DNA of 64,000 nucleotides, from assembly GCF_017068395.1 (NCBI RefSeq), contig NZ_CP070619.1, positions 682,001 through 746,000 of the forward strand, written 5' to 3'. This DNA comes from Rhodococcus pseudokoreensis. Its GTDB lineage: Bacteria; Actinomycetota; Actinomycetes; Mycobacteriales; Mycobacteriaceae. The notes below the pieces were generated by a model that was given only the letters and a program-made list of their open reading frames with translations, was not told the origin of the DNA and made no database searches. Position numbers and translations under genes: made by a program. Below are positions 1 to 7,944 of the stretch, piece by piece. Position 1 is the first letter of the stretch; each line of letters starts with the position of its first letter.

Positions 1-1591
1 GTGAGCACACGACGTACGCCTGCCGCCCGTCGGCGACGTCCTCGCGGATCCGTTCCCACGCCCGCGCGACCCACTGCGGCTTCTGGGACGCCGGCACCAC
101 ACTGCTCTTGATCGGGGAACGCCCCTTCGGCAGCTGGCGCAGCGTCGACACCTCCAGATCGCCGAGCACCGTCATCGCGATGGTGCGGGGAATCGGGGTC
201 GCCGTCATCACCAGCAGGTGCGGGCTCAGCCCCTCCCGCGCCCTCGACCGCAGCCGGTCGCGCTGCTCGACACCGAACCGGTGCTGCTCGTCGACGACCA
301 CCATCCCGAGGTTGAAGAACTCCACGTTGTCCTGGATGAGGGCGTGCGTGCCGATGACGATTCCGGCGTCGCCGGTGATCGCCTCGTTCATGGCCGTCCG
401 CTTGGCGGCGACGCCCATCGACCCCGTCAGCAGCGCCACCCGGGTCGCCTTCTCGTGCGCCCCGAGTTCCCCGGCGGTCGCGAGGGATCCGAGCATCGCC
501 CGCAGCGACCGCGCGTGCTGCGTGGCGAGTACCTCGGTGGGCGCGAGCAGCGCGCACTGGTAGCCGGCGTCGACCACCTGGAGCATGGCGCGCAACGCCA
601 CGATCGTCTTGCCCGAACCGACCTCACCCTGCAACAGCCTGCTCATCGGGTGCGGTTGCGCCAGATCGGCGGAGATCTCGTCGGCGACCGAATGCTGACC
701 GTCGGTGAGCTGGAACGGGAGCATGCTCTCGAACACGTCCGCGATCCCGCCGGGCACGGGCGGGCACGCCGGCGCGACCCGCTCGGCGTTGTCGTGGCGG
801 CGACGGGCGAGCACCAGTTGCAGCGCGGTCGCCTCGTCGAACCGCAACCGGTCGTGGGCGTTCTCGACGTCCTCGCGGGTGTCGGGCAAATGGACCGACC
901 GCAGAGCTTCGTCGAGTCCGATCAGGTCCCGTTCGGCCCGGATGTTCTCCGGCAGCGGGTCGTCGACGTGGTCGAGCTGGTCCAGGATCTGGCGGACGCA
1001 TTTCATGATCGTCCAGCTCTCCACGTCCCGGGTGGCGGGGTAGAGCGGGATCAACGCGCGGTCGAACACCGACATGTCGACCCCGGCTCCGGCTTCCTGC
1101 GACGCCCGGGCGATGCCCGCGAGGTCCCCGGCGCCGCGGATCCGGCCGACGTTCACGACGGGGTCCTCGCTACCCGCGCGCGGTTCGGGAAGGACGAGGT
1201 AGCTGGGGTGGGTGAGGCTCCATTTGCTGCGGAAGTACTTCACCGTTCCCGAGAACATCGCGCGCACGCCGGGCTTGATCACGTGCTTGACCTTCTGCGG
1301 ACTGAAGAAGGTGACGTCCACGTTCTGGGTGTCGGTCGACAGGACCACCTTGAGCATGCTGCCCGGCCGGTTCTTCATCTTCACGACGGCCGCGGACGTG
1401 ACCCGGGCGATGATCGTGATGTGCTCGCCCTCCGGCGGGTCCTTCTCGGCGAGTTCCCGGCCCTGGGATGCGTACCGGTGCGGGTAGTGCCGCAGCAGGT
1501 CCTCGACCGTGCGGATGGCGAACGCCTCCTCGAGCGCGTCGGCGGTCTTCTTCCCCAGCAGATGATCGAGCCGGTCGGACAGTGTGGCCAT
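1..1591 (-). CDS. recG: ATP-dependent DNA helicase RecG (3' part cut by window edge)
   Basis: RecG remodels stalled replication forks and branch-migrates Holliday junctions. The gene runs off the left edge, so about 530 N-terminal residues are visible of a family normally near 700-750. They cover the wedge (OB) domain in the first third and then the helicase motor, with Walker A GEVGSGKT near residues 321-328, the DEQH box near 434-437 and TATPIPR just after. ATG at 1591 gives the usual N terminus MATLSDRLDHLLGKK. It starts 8 bases after the DAK2 gene stop on the same strand, so the two are probably cotranscribed; this pair is conserved in mycobacteria. The long open frames antisense to it have no family features. 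Confidence 0.96.
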   Translation of the reverse strand, partial: MATLSDRLDHLLGKKTADALEEAFAIRTVEDLLRHYPHRYASQGRELAEKDPPEGEHITIIARVTSAAVVKMKNRPGSMLKVVLSTDTQNVDVTFFSPQKVKHVIKPGVRAMFSGTVKYFRSKWSLTHPSYLVLPEPRAGSEDPVVNVGRIRGAGDLAGIARASQEAGAGVDMSVFDRALIPLYPATRDVESWTIMKCVRQILDQLDHVDDPLPENIRAERDLIGLDEALRSVHLPDTREDVENAHDRLRFDEATALQLVLARRRHDNAERVAPACPPVPGGIADVFESMLPFQLTDGQHSVADEISADLAQPHPMSRLLQGEVGSGKTIVALRAMLQVVDAGYQCALLAPTEVLATQHARSLRAMLGSLATAGELGAHEKATRVALLTGSMGVAAKRTAMNEAITGDAGIVIGTHALIQDNVEFFNLGMVVVDEQHRFGVEQRDRLRSRAREGLSPHLLVMTATPIPRTIAMTVLGDLEVSTLRQLPKGRSPIKSSVVPASQKPQWVARAWERIREDVADGRQAYVVCS

Positions 1592-1599
1592 CGAATTCC

Positions 1600-3297
1600 T
1601 CATTCCACCCCGAGTTGCAACAGATCTCCAGGTTGTCCTCCGTGGTAGATCATCACCTCGACGCCGGGGTGCCGCTGCGAGATGTGATCGGCCAGTTCGG
1701 TGTCGAGCCCCTCGGGCGCTTCCGAGCCCATCAGGAGTGTCACCAGTTCTCCACCCGCCCCGAGGACGAGGTCGACGAGCCGGCGGCCGGCGGCGACCGC
1801 GTCCGGTTCGATGACGATCACCTCGTGACCCATCAGTCCGATGCCGTCTCCGGGTTCGCACGTGCCCACGTAGGTGAGGGCACGTTCGCGGGCGATCCGC
1901 AGCGACCCCCAGCGGGTGGCGGCGGCGGCCTCGGACATCGCGAACGCGTCGTCCACCGCCTCGCGCTCGGGATCGTGCACCGCCAGGGACGCGAGTCCCT
2001 GCACCATCGCGGACGTCGCGAGCAGCAGGACCTCGTGCCGGGCGTCGCGCGCCGCGGCGCTGACCGCGACGAGTTCCTGTGCCGTCAACGCGCCGTTGGG
2101 GAGCACCAGCACTTCGGTGCGTCCCATCTGCCGGATGACGCCGAGGAGCTGGGCGCGGGTGACGGGGGCGTCGTCGCAGCGCAGGATCGTCGCGCCCTCG
2201 CTCGCGAACAGTTCGGCGGCGCCGTCCCCGGCCACGACGGCGACGATTCCCCGCTCGCCCTGATCGGGCCGGGTCCGGACCGGCGGAAAGAGCAGCCCCT
2301 GGTCCCGCGCGTCCACGAGAAAGCTGCTGACCCGGATTCCGTGGACGCGCCCCGCAGCGAGTCCGGCTTCCACGGCGGCGCCCGCGTCCGTGCAGTGCAC
2401 GTGCACCGACCAGCCGCCGCCGCCGTCGCCGACGATCACGATCGAGTCCCCGAGGTCGTTCAGTGCGCTGCGCAGCCCCGCCATCCGGGCCTCGTCGGAC
2501 TCCGCCACCAGGTACATCACCTCGAAGTCCTGGTCGGCGCCCTCGTCGCAGTCGGGTCCCGGATGCGCGTGCGCGGCCTGCGGCGCGGCCACGGACACGG
2601 GTTCGGCGCGGCGTGCGGACGGCGTGCGCCGCGGAACGTGGAGTGCGATCGGTGGACGATCCGGCGGCGCACCCGTCACGGCGGTGACGAGCGCGTCGAG
2701 AATCACCACGAGTCCGAGTCCGCCCGCATCGACGACGCCCGCGGTGCCCAGCACCTCGAGTTGCGACGGCGTCCTGGTGAGCGCGGCTGCCGCCGCGTCG
2801 GCCGCCGCCCGCGCGGTGTCCGCGATCGGCGCCTCGTCCGGGAACTCCGCCGCAGCGTCGGCGGCGCAGCGCAGCACGGTGACGATGGTCCCCTCCACCA
2901 GGTAGCTCACCGCGTCCGTCACCAGGTTGGTGGCCATCAGCAGTCCGGTCCGGACCGTCCGGGTGTCCACGGCGGAGGCGACCGCCGCTTCCGCGACCCC
3001 CCGCAGCACCTGGGACAGGATCACCCCGGAGTTCCCGCGCGCGCCTGCGACCGCACCCCGGGCCAGGGCGATCGCCACCTGCCGGACGTCCTTGGTGCCG
3101 CCGTCGGCGCCCGCGTACTCGTCGATCGCGCCCAGCGCCGCACGCATCGTGAACAGCAGGTTCGTGCCCGTGTCCGAGTCCGGGATCGGAAAGACGTTGA
3201 GGCTGTTGATCTCCTCGCACCGCCGTTCCAGTCCGGCGACGGCGGTCCGCGCCCACGACTCGAGGACTCGACCGTCCATCGGGAGCTCAGGGGCCAC
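1600..3297 (-). CDS. DAK2 domain protein (YloV/FakA-like kinase family)
   Basis: 565 residues. The N-terminal DAK2 (DhaL-like) domain carries NVFPIPDSDTGTN near residues 30-42, the Asp-rich site that binds Mg-ATP in dihydroxyacetone-kinase-type enzymes. The remainder matches the middle and C-terminal parts of the YloV/FakA family, whose Staphylococcus member phosphorylates fatty acids held by a FakB partner. No FakB is next to it here, so the substrate is unknown. I chose GTG at 3297 because GGAGAGG (3304-3310) lies exactly 6 bases upstream; the ATG at 3279 has no such site, and a longer frame to 3405 would add a low-complexity tail. It is followed after 8 bases by recG. Confidence 0.85.
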   Translation of the reverse strand: MAPELPMDGRVLESWARTAVAGLERRCEEINSLNVFPIPDSDTGTNLLFTMRAALGAIDEYAGADGGTKDVRQVAIALARGAVAGARGNSGVILSQVLRGVAEAAVASAVDTRTVRTGLLMATNLVTDAVSYLVEGTIVTVLRCAADAAAEFPDEAPIADTARAAADAAAAALTRTPSQLEVLGTAGVVDAGGLGLVVILDALVTAVTGAPPDRPPIALHVPRRTPSARRAEPVSVAAPQAAHAHPGPDCDEGADQDFEVMYLVAESDEARMAGLRSALNDLGDSIVIVGDGGGGWSVHVHCTDAGAAVEAGLAAGRVHGIRVSSFLVDARDQGLLFPPVRTRPDQGERGIVAVVAGDGAAELFASEGATILRCDDAPVTRAQLLGVIRQMGRTEVLVLPNGALTAQELVAVSAAARDARHEVLLLATSAMVQGLASLAVHDPEREAVDDAFAMSEAAAATRWGSLRIARERALTYVGTCEPGDGIGLMGHEVIVIEPDAVAAGRRLVDLVLGAGGELVTLLMGSEAPEGLDTELADHISQRHPGVEVMIYHGGQPGDLLQLGVE

Positions 3298-3303
3298 TGT
3301 CGT

Positions 3304-3310
3304 CCTCTCC
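3304..3310 (-). promoter_or_regulatory. Shine-Dalgarno site that decides the DAK2 gene start
   Basis: On the minus strand this reads GGAGAGG and lies 6 bases before GTG at 3297. It supports that start over the internal ATG 18 bases downstream. Confidence 0.6.
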
Positions 3311-3514
3311 GGCCGGGGAATGGGAAGGTGCCGCCAGACTAGTCGGGGGACGGTGATCGGGCCCGCGGTCCGAGCCGTTCGGGACCGGGTTTGGCCATTC
3401 CCCACTCGAGCGGCTACTCTTGCACGGTTGCCTCGTTAAGGGCGCACTTGCTGTGCCCTGTTTCCACGAGGCCAGCAAATTTCACAGTTCACTATCTTGA
3501 AGGAGTTCGCGACT

Positions 3515-3706
3515 ATGGCTGCCGTCTGCGACGTATGCGCCAAGGGGCCCGGCTTCGGTAAGTCGGTCTCGCACTCGCACCGGCGTACCAACCGTCGCTG
3601 GAACCCGAACATTCAGACTGTTCGTGCCGAGGTTGCCCCCGGAAACACCCGGAAGGTCAACGTCTGCACGTCCTGCCTGAAGGCTGGAAAGGTTGCTCGG
3701 GGCTGA
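3515..3706 (+). CDS. rpmB: 50S ribosomal protein L28
   Basis: 63 residues, the usual length of bacterial L28, a small basic protein of the large ribosomal subunit. It keeps two CxxC pairs (CDVC near residues 5-8 and CTSC near 52-55), the zinc-binding form that many actinobacteria hold beside a zinc-free paralogue. The start [12 protein letters not shown] is the family N terminus. A Shine-Dalgarno GAAGGAG lies about 10 bases upstream, and an in-frame codon at 3497 is rejected because it would lie before that site. It is divergent from the DAK2 gene and is followed at once by a strong hairpin terminator, so it is probably a single-gene transcript. Confidence 0.97.
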   Translation: MAAVCDVCAKGPGFGKSVSHSHRRTNRRWNPNIQTVRAEVAPGNTRKVNVCTSCLKAGKVARG

Positions 3707-3728
3707 CCCGACGCTGCGTGCGATGTCA

Positions 3729-3768
3729 CTGCGCCCCCGACACTTCGGTGCCGGGGGCGCAGTTCTTT
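3729..3768 (+). terminator. Rho-independent terminator of rpmB
   Basis: An 11-bp stem, CTGCGCCCCCG paired with CGGGGGCGCAG, extended by CAC/GTG across one mismatch and closed by a TTCG tetraloop, followed by TTCTTTT. It lies 22 bases after the rpmB stop. Confidence 0.85.
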
Positions 3769-3842
3769 TCTGTCACGACTGCGCCCCGCTTCGGCATCGT
3801 CGCAGCGCATCGGGGCACGTCGGGCACCGGCAGGGGCCCACG

Positions 3843-3848
3843 TAGGGT
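3843..3848 (+). promoter_or_regulatory. -10 box of a leaderless promoter (crotonase gene)
   Basis: TAGGGT lies 6 bases before GTG at 3855, and there is no Shine-Dalgarno site. The transcript would begin at or next to the start codon. Confidence 0.5.
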
Positions 3849-3854
3849 GCAACG

Positions 3855-4643
3855 GTGACTTCTCTCGATGGATTCAGCAAAGTACAGCTCGAAGACGGCG
3901 TCCTGCGCGTCACGATCGCGACGGCGGAGAACGGCACCTCGCTGGACGGCGAGGGCTTGGTGCAGGGTGCCCGCGCACTGGAAGCGGTCGGTGACCGGAT
4001 CGGCAGCGTCCTCCTCGTCGGTGAGGGCCCGAACTTCTGCGCGGGCGGCAACGTCCGCGCCTTCGCGTCCGCACCGGTGCGCAGCGAATGCGTCGCCGAG
4101 GTGGCGGGCGTCTTCCACGACTTCGTCCGGGCGCTCGACGCCGTGACCGTTCCGGTGATCGCCGGTGTCCACGGCTGGGCGGCGGGCGCCGGCATGAGCC
4201 TCGTCTGCCTCACGGACGTCGCGATCGGCGGCCCCGGCACCAAGCTGCGCCCCGCCTACCCGTCGATCGGGTACACACCGGACGGCGGCATGTCCTGGAC
4301 CCTGCCTCGCATCGTCGGCGATGCCCGTGCGCGGGAGATCCTGATCACCGACGCCGTTCTCAGCGGTGACGAGGCCGTGCGCCTCGGCATCCTCAGCCGC
4401 CTCGTCGGCGACGACGTCGTCCAGGACGAGGCGCTGCGTCTGGCCCGCACCCTCGCGGCCGGCCCGACATCGTCCTACTCGGGGATCAAGACACTCGTGC
4501 GCGATTCGCGGTCCCGCACTCTCGCCGAGCAACTCGACGCGGAGGCCGAGTCGATCGCCGCTGCGGCCGACAGTCCGGTGGGACGCGAGGGCGTCGACGC
4601 CTTCATTGAAAAGAGGCGTGCCGATTTCGCGTCAGTGAAGTGA
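3855..4643 (+). CDS. Enoyl-CoA hydratase/isomerase (crotonase) family protein
   Basis: 262 residues with the crotonase fold. NFCAGGNVRAF (near residues 58-68) and HGWAAGAGMSL (near 106-116) form the CoA-ester oxyanion hole. The two glutamates of true hydratases are not in place: the first position is Met within GAGMSL, and the second is Asp in GYTPDGG. An Asp there is typical of PaaG-like and other isomerases, so isomerase activity is more likely than hydration. The start is GTG at 3855 with a TAGGGT box 6 bases upstream, so it is probably leaderless. The 3' end carries a 30-bp tandem duplication that creates the present stop. The substrate is unknown. Confidence 0.85.
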   Translation: MTSLDGFSKVQLEDGVLRVTIATAENGTSLDGEGLVQGARALEAVGDRIGSVLLVGEGPNFCAGGNVRAFASAPVRSECVAEVAGVFHDFVRALDAVTVPVIAGVHGWAAGAGMSLVCLTDVAIGGPGTKLRPAYPSIGYTPDGGMSWTLPRIVGDARAREILITDAVLSGDEAVRLGILSRLVGDDVVQDEALRLARTLAAGPTSSYSGIKTLVRDSRSRTLAEQLDAEAESIAAAADSPVGREGVDAFIEKRRADFASVK

Positions 4644-4672
4644 AGAGACGTGCCGATTTCGCGTCGGTGAAG
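4611..4672 (+). repeat. 30-bp imperfect tandem duplication across the crotonase stop codon
   Basis: Copies at 4611-4640 and 4643-4672 match at 28 of 30 bases and are separated by TG. The offset is 32 bp, which is not a multiple of three. The first copy therefore runs into TGA at 4641-4643, while the second copy read from 4643 encodes KRRADFASVKETQD and then a stop at 4685-4687. Confidence 0.9.
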
Positions 4673-4717
4673 GAAACTCAGGACTGACGAGGTCGTACGA
4701 GCCGTCCCGGCGGCGGC

Positions 4718-5392
4718 TTACGGCAGCTGCCAGTTCACCGGTTCCGCGCCCAAGCCTTCGAGGAGTTCGTTCGCGCGGCTGAACGGCCGCGAACCGAAGA
4801 ATCCGCGCGACGCCGACAACGGTGAGGGGTGCGCCGACTCGATCGTCGGCACGTCGCCGAGCATCGGTTTCAGGGTGGACGCGTCCCGGCCCCACAGAAT
4901 CGCAACGAGGGGTTCGGGGCGCGCCACGAGAGCGCGAATGGCCTGTTCGGTCACTGCCTCCCAGCCCTTCTTCCGGTGCGAGGCCGGGAGTCCCGGCTGC
5001 ACGGTGAGGACCCTGTTCAGCAGGAGCACACCCTGGCGGGACCACGGGGTGAGGTCGCCGGTGGTCGGCGTCTGGTAGCCGAGGTCCTTGCTGTACTCGG
5101 TGAAGATGTTGCCGAGGCTGCGCGGAACCGGCCTCACCTCCGGAGCGACCGAGAAGCTGAGACCGACGGCGTGACCGGGTGTGGGGTACGGGTCCTGGCC
5201 CACGATCAGGACCTTGACCTCGGAGAACGGGTGGGTGAACGCCCTCAGGACGTTCTCACCGGCGGGGAGGTACTCACGACCGTCGGCGATTTCTGCGCGC
5301 AGGAATTCGCCCATCTCCGTGATCCGTCCGGACACCGGCTCGAGTGCCTCGGCCCATCCGGCCTCGACGAGGTCCGACAGCGGCGCCGCCAT
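4718..5392 (-). CDS. ung: Uracil-DNA glycosylase (family 1)
   Basis: 224 residues, the normal length. Ung removes uracil from DNA as the first step of base-excision repair. Motif 1 GQDPYP is at residues 65-70, with the catalytic Asp at 67, and the DNA-minor-groove motif [11 protein letters not shown] lies near the C terminus. ATG at 5392 shares one base with the stop of the upstream gene (TGATG), which points to translational coupling. A frame continuing beyond this start is only the other reading frame of the upstream gene. The ung-thiL neighbourhood is conserved in mycobacteria, where the middle gene is absent as far as I recall. Confidence 0.97.
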   Translation of the reverse strand: MAAPLSDLVEAGWAEALEPVSGRITEMGEFLRAEIADGREYLPAGENVLRAFTHPFSEVKVLIVGQDPYPTPGHAVGLSFSVAPEVRPVPRSLGNIFTEYSKDLGYQTPTTGDLTPWSRQGVLLLNRVLTVQPGLPASHRKKGWEAVTEQAIRALVARPEPLVAILWGRDASTLKPMLGDVPTIESAHPSPLSASRGFFGSRPFSRANELLEGLGAEPVNWQLP

Positions 5393-5913
5393 CAGTCGAG
5401 CCTGCGCAGCGACTCGCGGTAGTAAGCCGCGTTCGCGGCGTACATCTTCACGTTCCTGTCGAGGTGCCCCTCGGGGACCTCGTAGTTCTGCCGGATCTTC
5501 GCGGGGACGCCGAGCGCCATGCTCCGCGGCGGAACCTCGAACTTGAACGGGACGACGGCGCCTGCTCCGACGATCGACCCTTCGCCGATGACCGAACCGT
5601 TGAGCACGATCGAACCGGACGCGATCAGGCAGTGGTCGCCGATCGTCGATCCCTCGATGTGCGCCGCGTGGCCGACGACGCATCCCGAGCCGATGACGGT
5701 GGGATCGAACACCGTGCAGTGGATCACGGTGCCGTCCTGGATGTTGGTGTCGGCGCCGACGGTGATGGTGCCGTAGTCGGCGCGGAGCACGGCCTGCGGC
5801 CACACCGAGGTTCCCGCCGCCAGGGTCACGTTTCCGATCACCACGGCGTCGGGGTGGACGTAGGCGTCCGGATGGATGTCGGGTTCGCGGTCCCCGAGCG
5901 CGTAGATAGCCAT
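5392..5913 (-). CDS. Gamma-carbonic-anhydrase-like hexapeptide-repeat protein
   Basis: 173 residues of left-handed beta-helix built from [LIV]-G-x4 hexapeptides, the fold of trimeric gamma-carbonic anhydrases and related proteins. Two of the usual zinc histidines are seen, His65 (VIHC) and His82 (VGH). The third, normally His five residues after the second, is Glu87; a His stands at 85 instead. Carbonic anhydrase activity is therefore uncertain. ATG at 5913 has TAGGTT 6 bases upstream, so it may be leaderless; that box overlaps the TAG stop of thiL. Its stop overlaps the ung start by one base. Confidence 0.8.
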   Translation of the reverse strand: MAIYALGDREPDIHPDAYVHPDAVVIGNVTLAAGTSVWPQAVLRADYGTITVGADTNIQDGTVIHCTVFDPTVIGSGCVVGHAAHIEGSTIGDHCLIASGSIVLNGSVIGEGSIVGAGAVVPFKFEVPPRSMALGVPAKIRQNYEVPEGHLDRNVKMYAANAAYYRESLRRLD

Positions 5914-5919
5914 GCGTGC

Positions 5920-5925
5920 AACCTA
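5920..5925 (-). promoter_or_regulatory. -10 box of a leaderless promoter overlapping the thiL stop
   Basis: The minus strand reads TAGGTT, 6 bases before ATG at 5913. Its first three bases are the TAG stop codon of thiL. Confidence 0.45.
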
Positions 5926-6900
5926 TACCGCGAAACTCTGCCAGCCGCCGGCCCCCGGCCAGGTCTCGCCGTCGACCGAGATGCCGGACCCGTCGTGGAC
6001 GCCGCCGATCCGGGTCCACCCTGTCGGAAGCGGGACGTCGGCGGGGAAGGTGGCGGTGAAGCCGTGGTCCTCTCCCCCGGTGAGCACCCATTCCCAGTGG
6101 TCGGCACCGAGACTCTTCGCCGCCGACACCAGTTCCGGTGACACGGTCATGTCGGATCGGGTGAGCGACATCCCGACTCCGGACGCGTCGCAGATGTGGC
6201 CGAGATCCGCGAGGAGTCCGTCGGAGATGTCGGTCATCGCGTGAACACCGCCGTCGGCGGCGGCCCAGGCCGCGGCATACGGCGGGGTGGGGACGCGGTG
6301 CGCGGCGAGAAGGTCCGGGAAATTCGTGGATCCGCCGAGCAGCAGCGCGAGACCGGCCGCCGATCGGCCGAGTTCCCCGGCCACCGCGACCACGTCACCC
6401 GGCCGCGCGCCCGACCGCCGGATCGGACTCCTGCCGCCCAGATCACCGAGGACGGTGACGGAAATCACGACCTGGGCGGCCTGCACGAGATCCCCGCCCA
6501 CGACGCCGGCTCCGAGTTCCTCGGCGCTCTCCCCGATCGCCGCGGAGATGCCGTCCGCCACGTCGATCGGCGTGTCCGGCGGCAGACCGAGGGATACCAG
6601 GAACGCCGTCGGTCGCGCACCCATCGCCGCGACGTCGGCGGCGTTCTGGGCCACCGCCTTGCGGCCGATGTCTCGCGGCGAAGACCAGTCGAGGCGAAAA
6701 TGCCTGTCCTGCACCAGCATGTCGGCGGACACCGCTACCCGGCCGTCGGCCGCGCGGACGAGTGCAGCGTCGTCTCCGGGGCCGATCAGGGTGGTCGGGG
6801 GCTGCACCCGGCCGTCCACCGCACGGCCGATGACGGCGAATTCGCCGACGTCGGCGACGGTGCGGGGCGGAGTCGGGTCCGGGGAATCCGTCGGTGTGAT
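5923..6900 (-). CDS. thiL: Thiamine-monophosphate kinase, apparent AUC start
   Basis: ThiL phosphorylates thiamine monophosphate to the active diphosphate. The metal site motif [20 protein letters not shown] and the ADISDGL-like site ([11 protein letters not shown]) are all present. The first in-frame canonical start is GTG at 6819, but the residues just before it ([13 protein letters not shown]) are the conserved ThiL N terminus. The only start supported upstream is ATC at 6898-6900, placed 6 bases after a perfect GGAGG (6907-6911); no in-frame ATG, GTG or TTG occurs upstream. From ATC the product is 325 residues, a normal ThiL length. The gene diverges from the AsnC-like gene. Confidence 0.9.
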   Translation of the reverse strand: MTPTDSPDPTPPRTVADVGEFAVIGRAVDGRVQPPTTLIGPGDDAALVRAADGRVAVSADMLVQDRHFRLDWSSPRDIGRKAVAQNAADVAAMGARPTAFLVSLGLPPDTPIDVADGISAAIGESAEELGAGVVGGDLVQAAQVVISVTVLGDLGGRSPIRRSGARPGDVVAVAGELGRSAAGLALLLGGSTNFPDLLAAHRVPTPPYAAAWAAADGGVHAMTDISDGLLADLGHICDASGVGMSLTRSDMTVSPELVSAAKSLGADHWEWVLTGGEDHGFTATFPADVPLPTGWTRIGGVHDGSGISVDGETWPGAGGWQSFAV

Positions 6901-6906
6901 GGTGTG

Positions 6907-6911
6907 CCTCC
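6907..6911 (-). promoter_or_regulatory. Shine-Dalgarno site of thiL in front of an ATC codon
   Basis: The minus strand reads GGAGG, 6 bases before ATC at 6898-6900. The spacing is ideal and no canonical start codon is in range in the thiL frame. Confidence 0.6.
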
Positions 6912-7092
6912 AGGCGCGCCGTAGTGTCGGGTGACCCGCGCGACGGCCGTGGGTCCGGTCGACGGAATGTGCGACTGCGGTACCTTTTAGCTGTTGCCGG
7001 GACTACTCGGCACGTGACCGATCAGCGCGCCGAAGCACCCGCGACTCTACCGAGATACCTGCGGGGCGGAACAGGGAAGGGCCGGAGCGAGA

Positions 7093-7326
7093 GTGCAAGC
7101 GTTCATCCTGATCCAGACCGAAGTCGGCAAGGCTGCGGCGATCGCGACCGAGATCGCGAAGATCACCGGAGTGCGGACCGCGGAGGACGTGATCGGACCG
7201 TACGACGTCATCGTGCGGGTGTCCGCCGACGACGTCGCTCCCGTCGTCAAGGAGATCCGTCAGATCGCCGGCATCACCCGCACCCTCACCTGCGATGTCC
7301 CCGAAAAGTCTGCGAACAAGAACTGA
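7093..7326 (+). CDS. Stand-alone AsnC/Lrp-type ligand-binding (RAM) domain protein
   Basis: 77 residues that correspond only to the ligand-binding half of Lrp/AsnC regulators: an alpha-beta sandwich with AFILIQTEVGKAA, GPYDVIVRV and a Gly-Ile-Thr-Arg turn. There is no helix-turn-helix. Such single-domain proteins form decamers that bind amino acids and are thought to modulate full-length regulators or enzymes. The start is GTG at 7093 with GGAG 5 bases upstream. The DUF3515 gene starts 2 bases after its stop, so the two are almost certainly one operon. Confidence 0.85.
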   Translation: MQAFILIQTEVGKAAAIATEIAKITGVRTAEDVIGPYDVIVRVSADDVAPVVKEIRQIAGITRTLTCDVPEKSANKN

Positions 7327-7328
7327 GC

Positions 7329-7925
7329 ATGTCCGATCACGAACCCGAACAGAACAAATCCGACGGCACTTCCGGCCCGGCTCCCGCGGAGCGACGGAAT
7401 CCGGCGCTCATCGCGACGGCCGTGGCACTACCCGTTGCCCTGATCATCGGCATCGTCGTCGCCGCGGTGGTTGCCGGGCGGAACCCGGCCAAGGAACCCG
7501 TGTCGCTGGGTCCGGTGCCCGCGCCGGCGTCCGGCTCCGCGGAGTGCGCCGCCCTGATGGCGGGCCTCCCCGACGCGCTGGGCGACTACACCCGGGCGGA
7601 ACTCACCGAACCCGCACCCGAGGCGACCGCCGCGTGGCAGCCGGCCGAGGGTGAACCCCTCGTGCTGCGGTGCGGCCTGGACCGTCCCGCGGAGTTCGAT
7701 CAGGCGTCAGCGCTGCAGGTGATCGACGGGGTGCAGTGGTTCGAGATCTCCGGTGCGAGCGCCGGAATCGACGCGAGCAGCTATTTCGCCGTCGACCGCG
7801 GCGTGTACATCGGACTCACGGTTCCTACCGGGGTGGGCCCGACGCCGCTCCAGGACATCTCCGGCGCCGTGTCGCAGGCACTGCCGCAGAAGCCCCTCGA
7901 TCCGGCGCCGGTCGCCAATCCCTGA
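7329..7925 (+). CDS. DUF3515 family membrane-anchored protein
   Basis: 198 residues. A polar N terminus of about 25 residues is followed by one membrane segment (about residues 28-49, rich in Ala, Ile and Val). An extracytoplasmic domain follows, with a short Pro-rich linker and two cysteines (ECAAL and LRCGL) that could form a disulfide. The sequence matches the actinobacterial DUF3515 family of unknown role, conserved beside ddl in mycobacteria. ATG at 7329 lies 2 bases after the stop of the AsnC-like gene and has no Shine-Dalgarno site of its own, so translation is probably coupled. It converges with ddl, with 19 bases between the stops. Confidence 0.8.
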   Translation: MSDHEPEQNKSDGTSGPAPAERRNPALIATAVALPVALIIGIVVAAVVAGRNPAKEPVSLGPVPAPASGSAECAALMAGLPDALGDYTRAELTEPAPEATAAWQPAEGEPLVLRCGLDRPAEFDQASALQVIDGVQWFEISGASAGIDASSYFAVDRGVYIGLTVPTGVGPTPLQDISGAVSQALPQKPLDPAPVANP

Positions 7926-7944
7926 GCGCAGGACCGCCGTTTCG

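Noticed and set aside
218..1648. Long open frames on the plus strand opposite recG and the DAK2 gene
   Set aside because: They are antisense to clear RecG and DAK2 reading frames, are rich in Arg, Pro and His as expected of GC-rich shadows, and show no family motif.
4718..6091. A 457-codon frame that would extend ung far upstream
   Set aside because: Beyond ATG at 5392 it is only the shifted frame of the hexapeptide-repeat gene, and Ung has its normal length without it.
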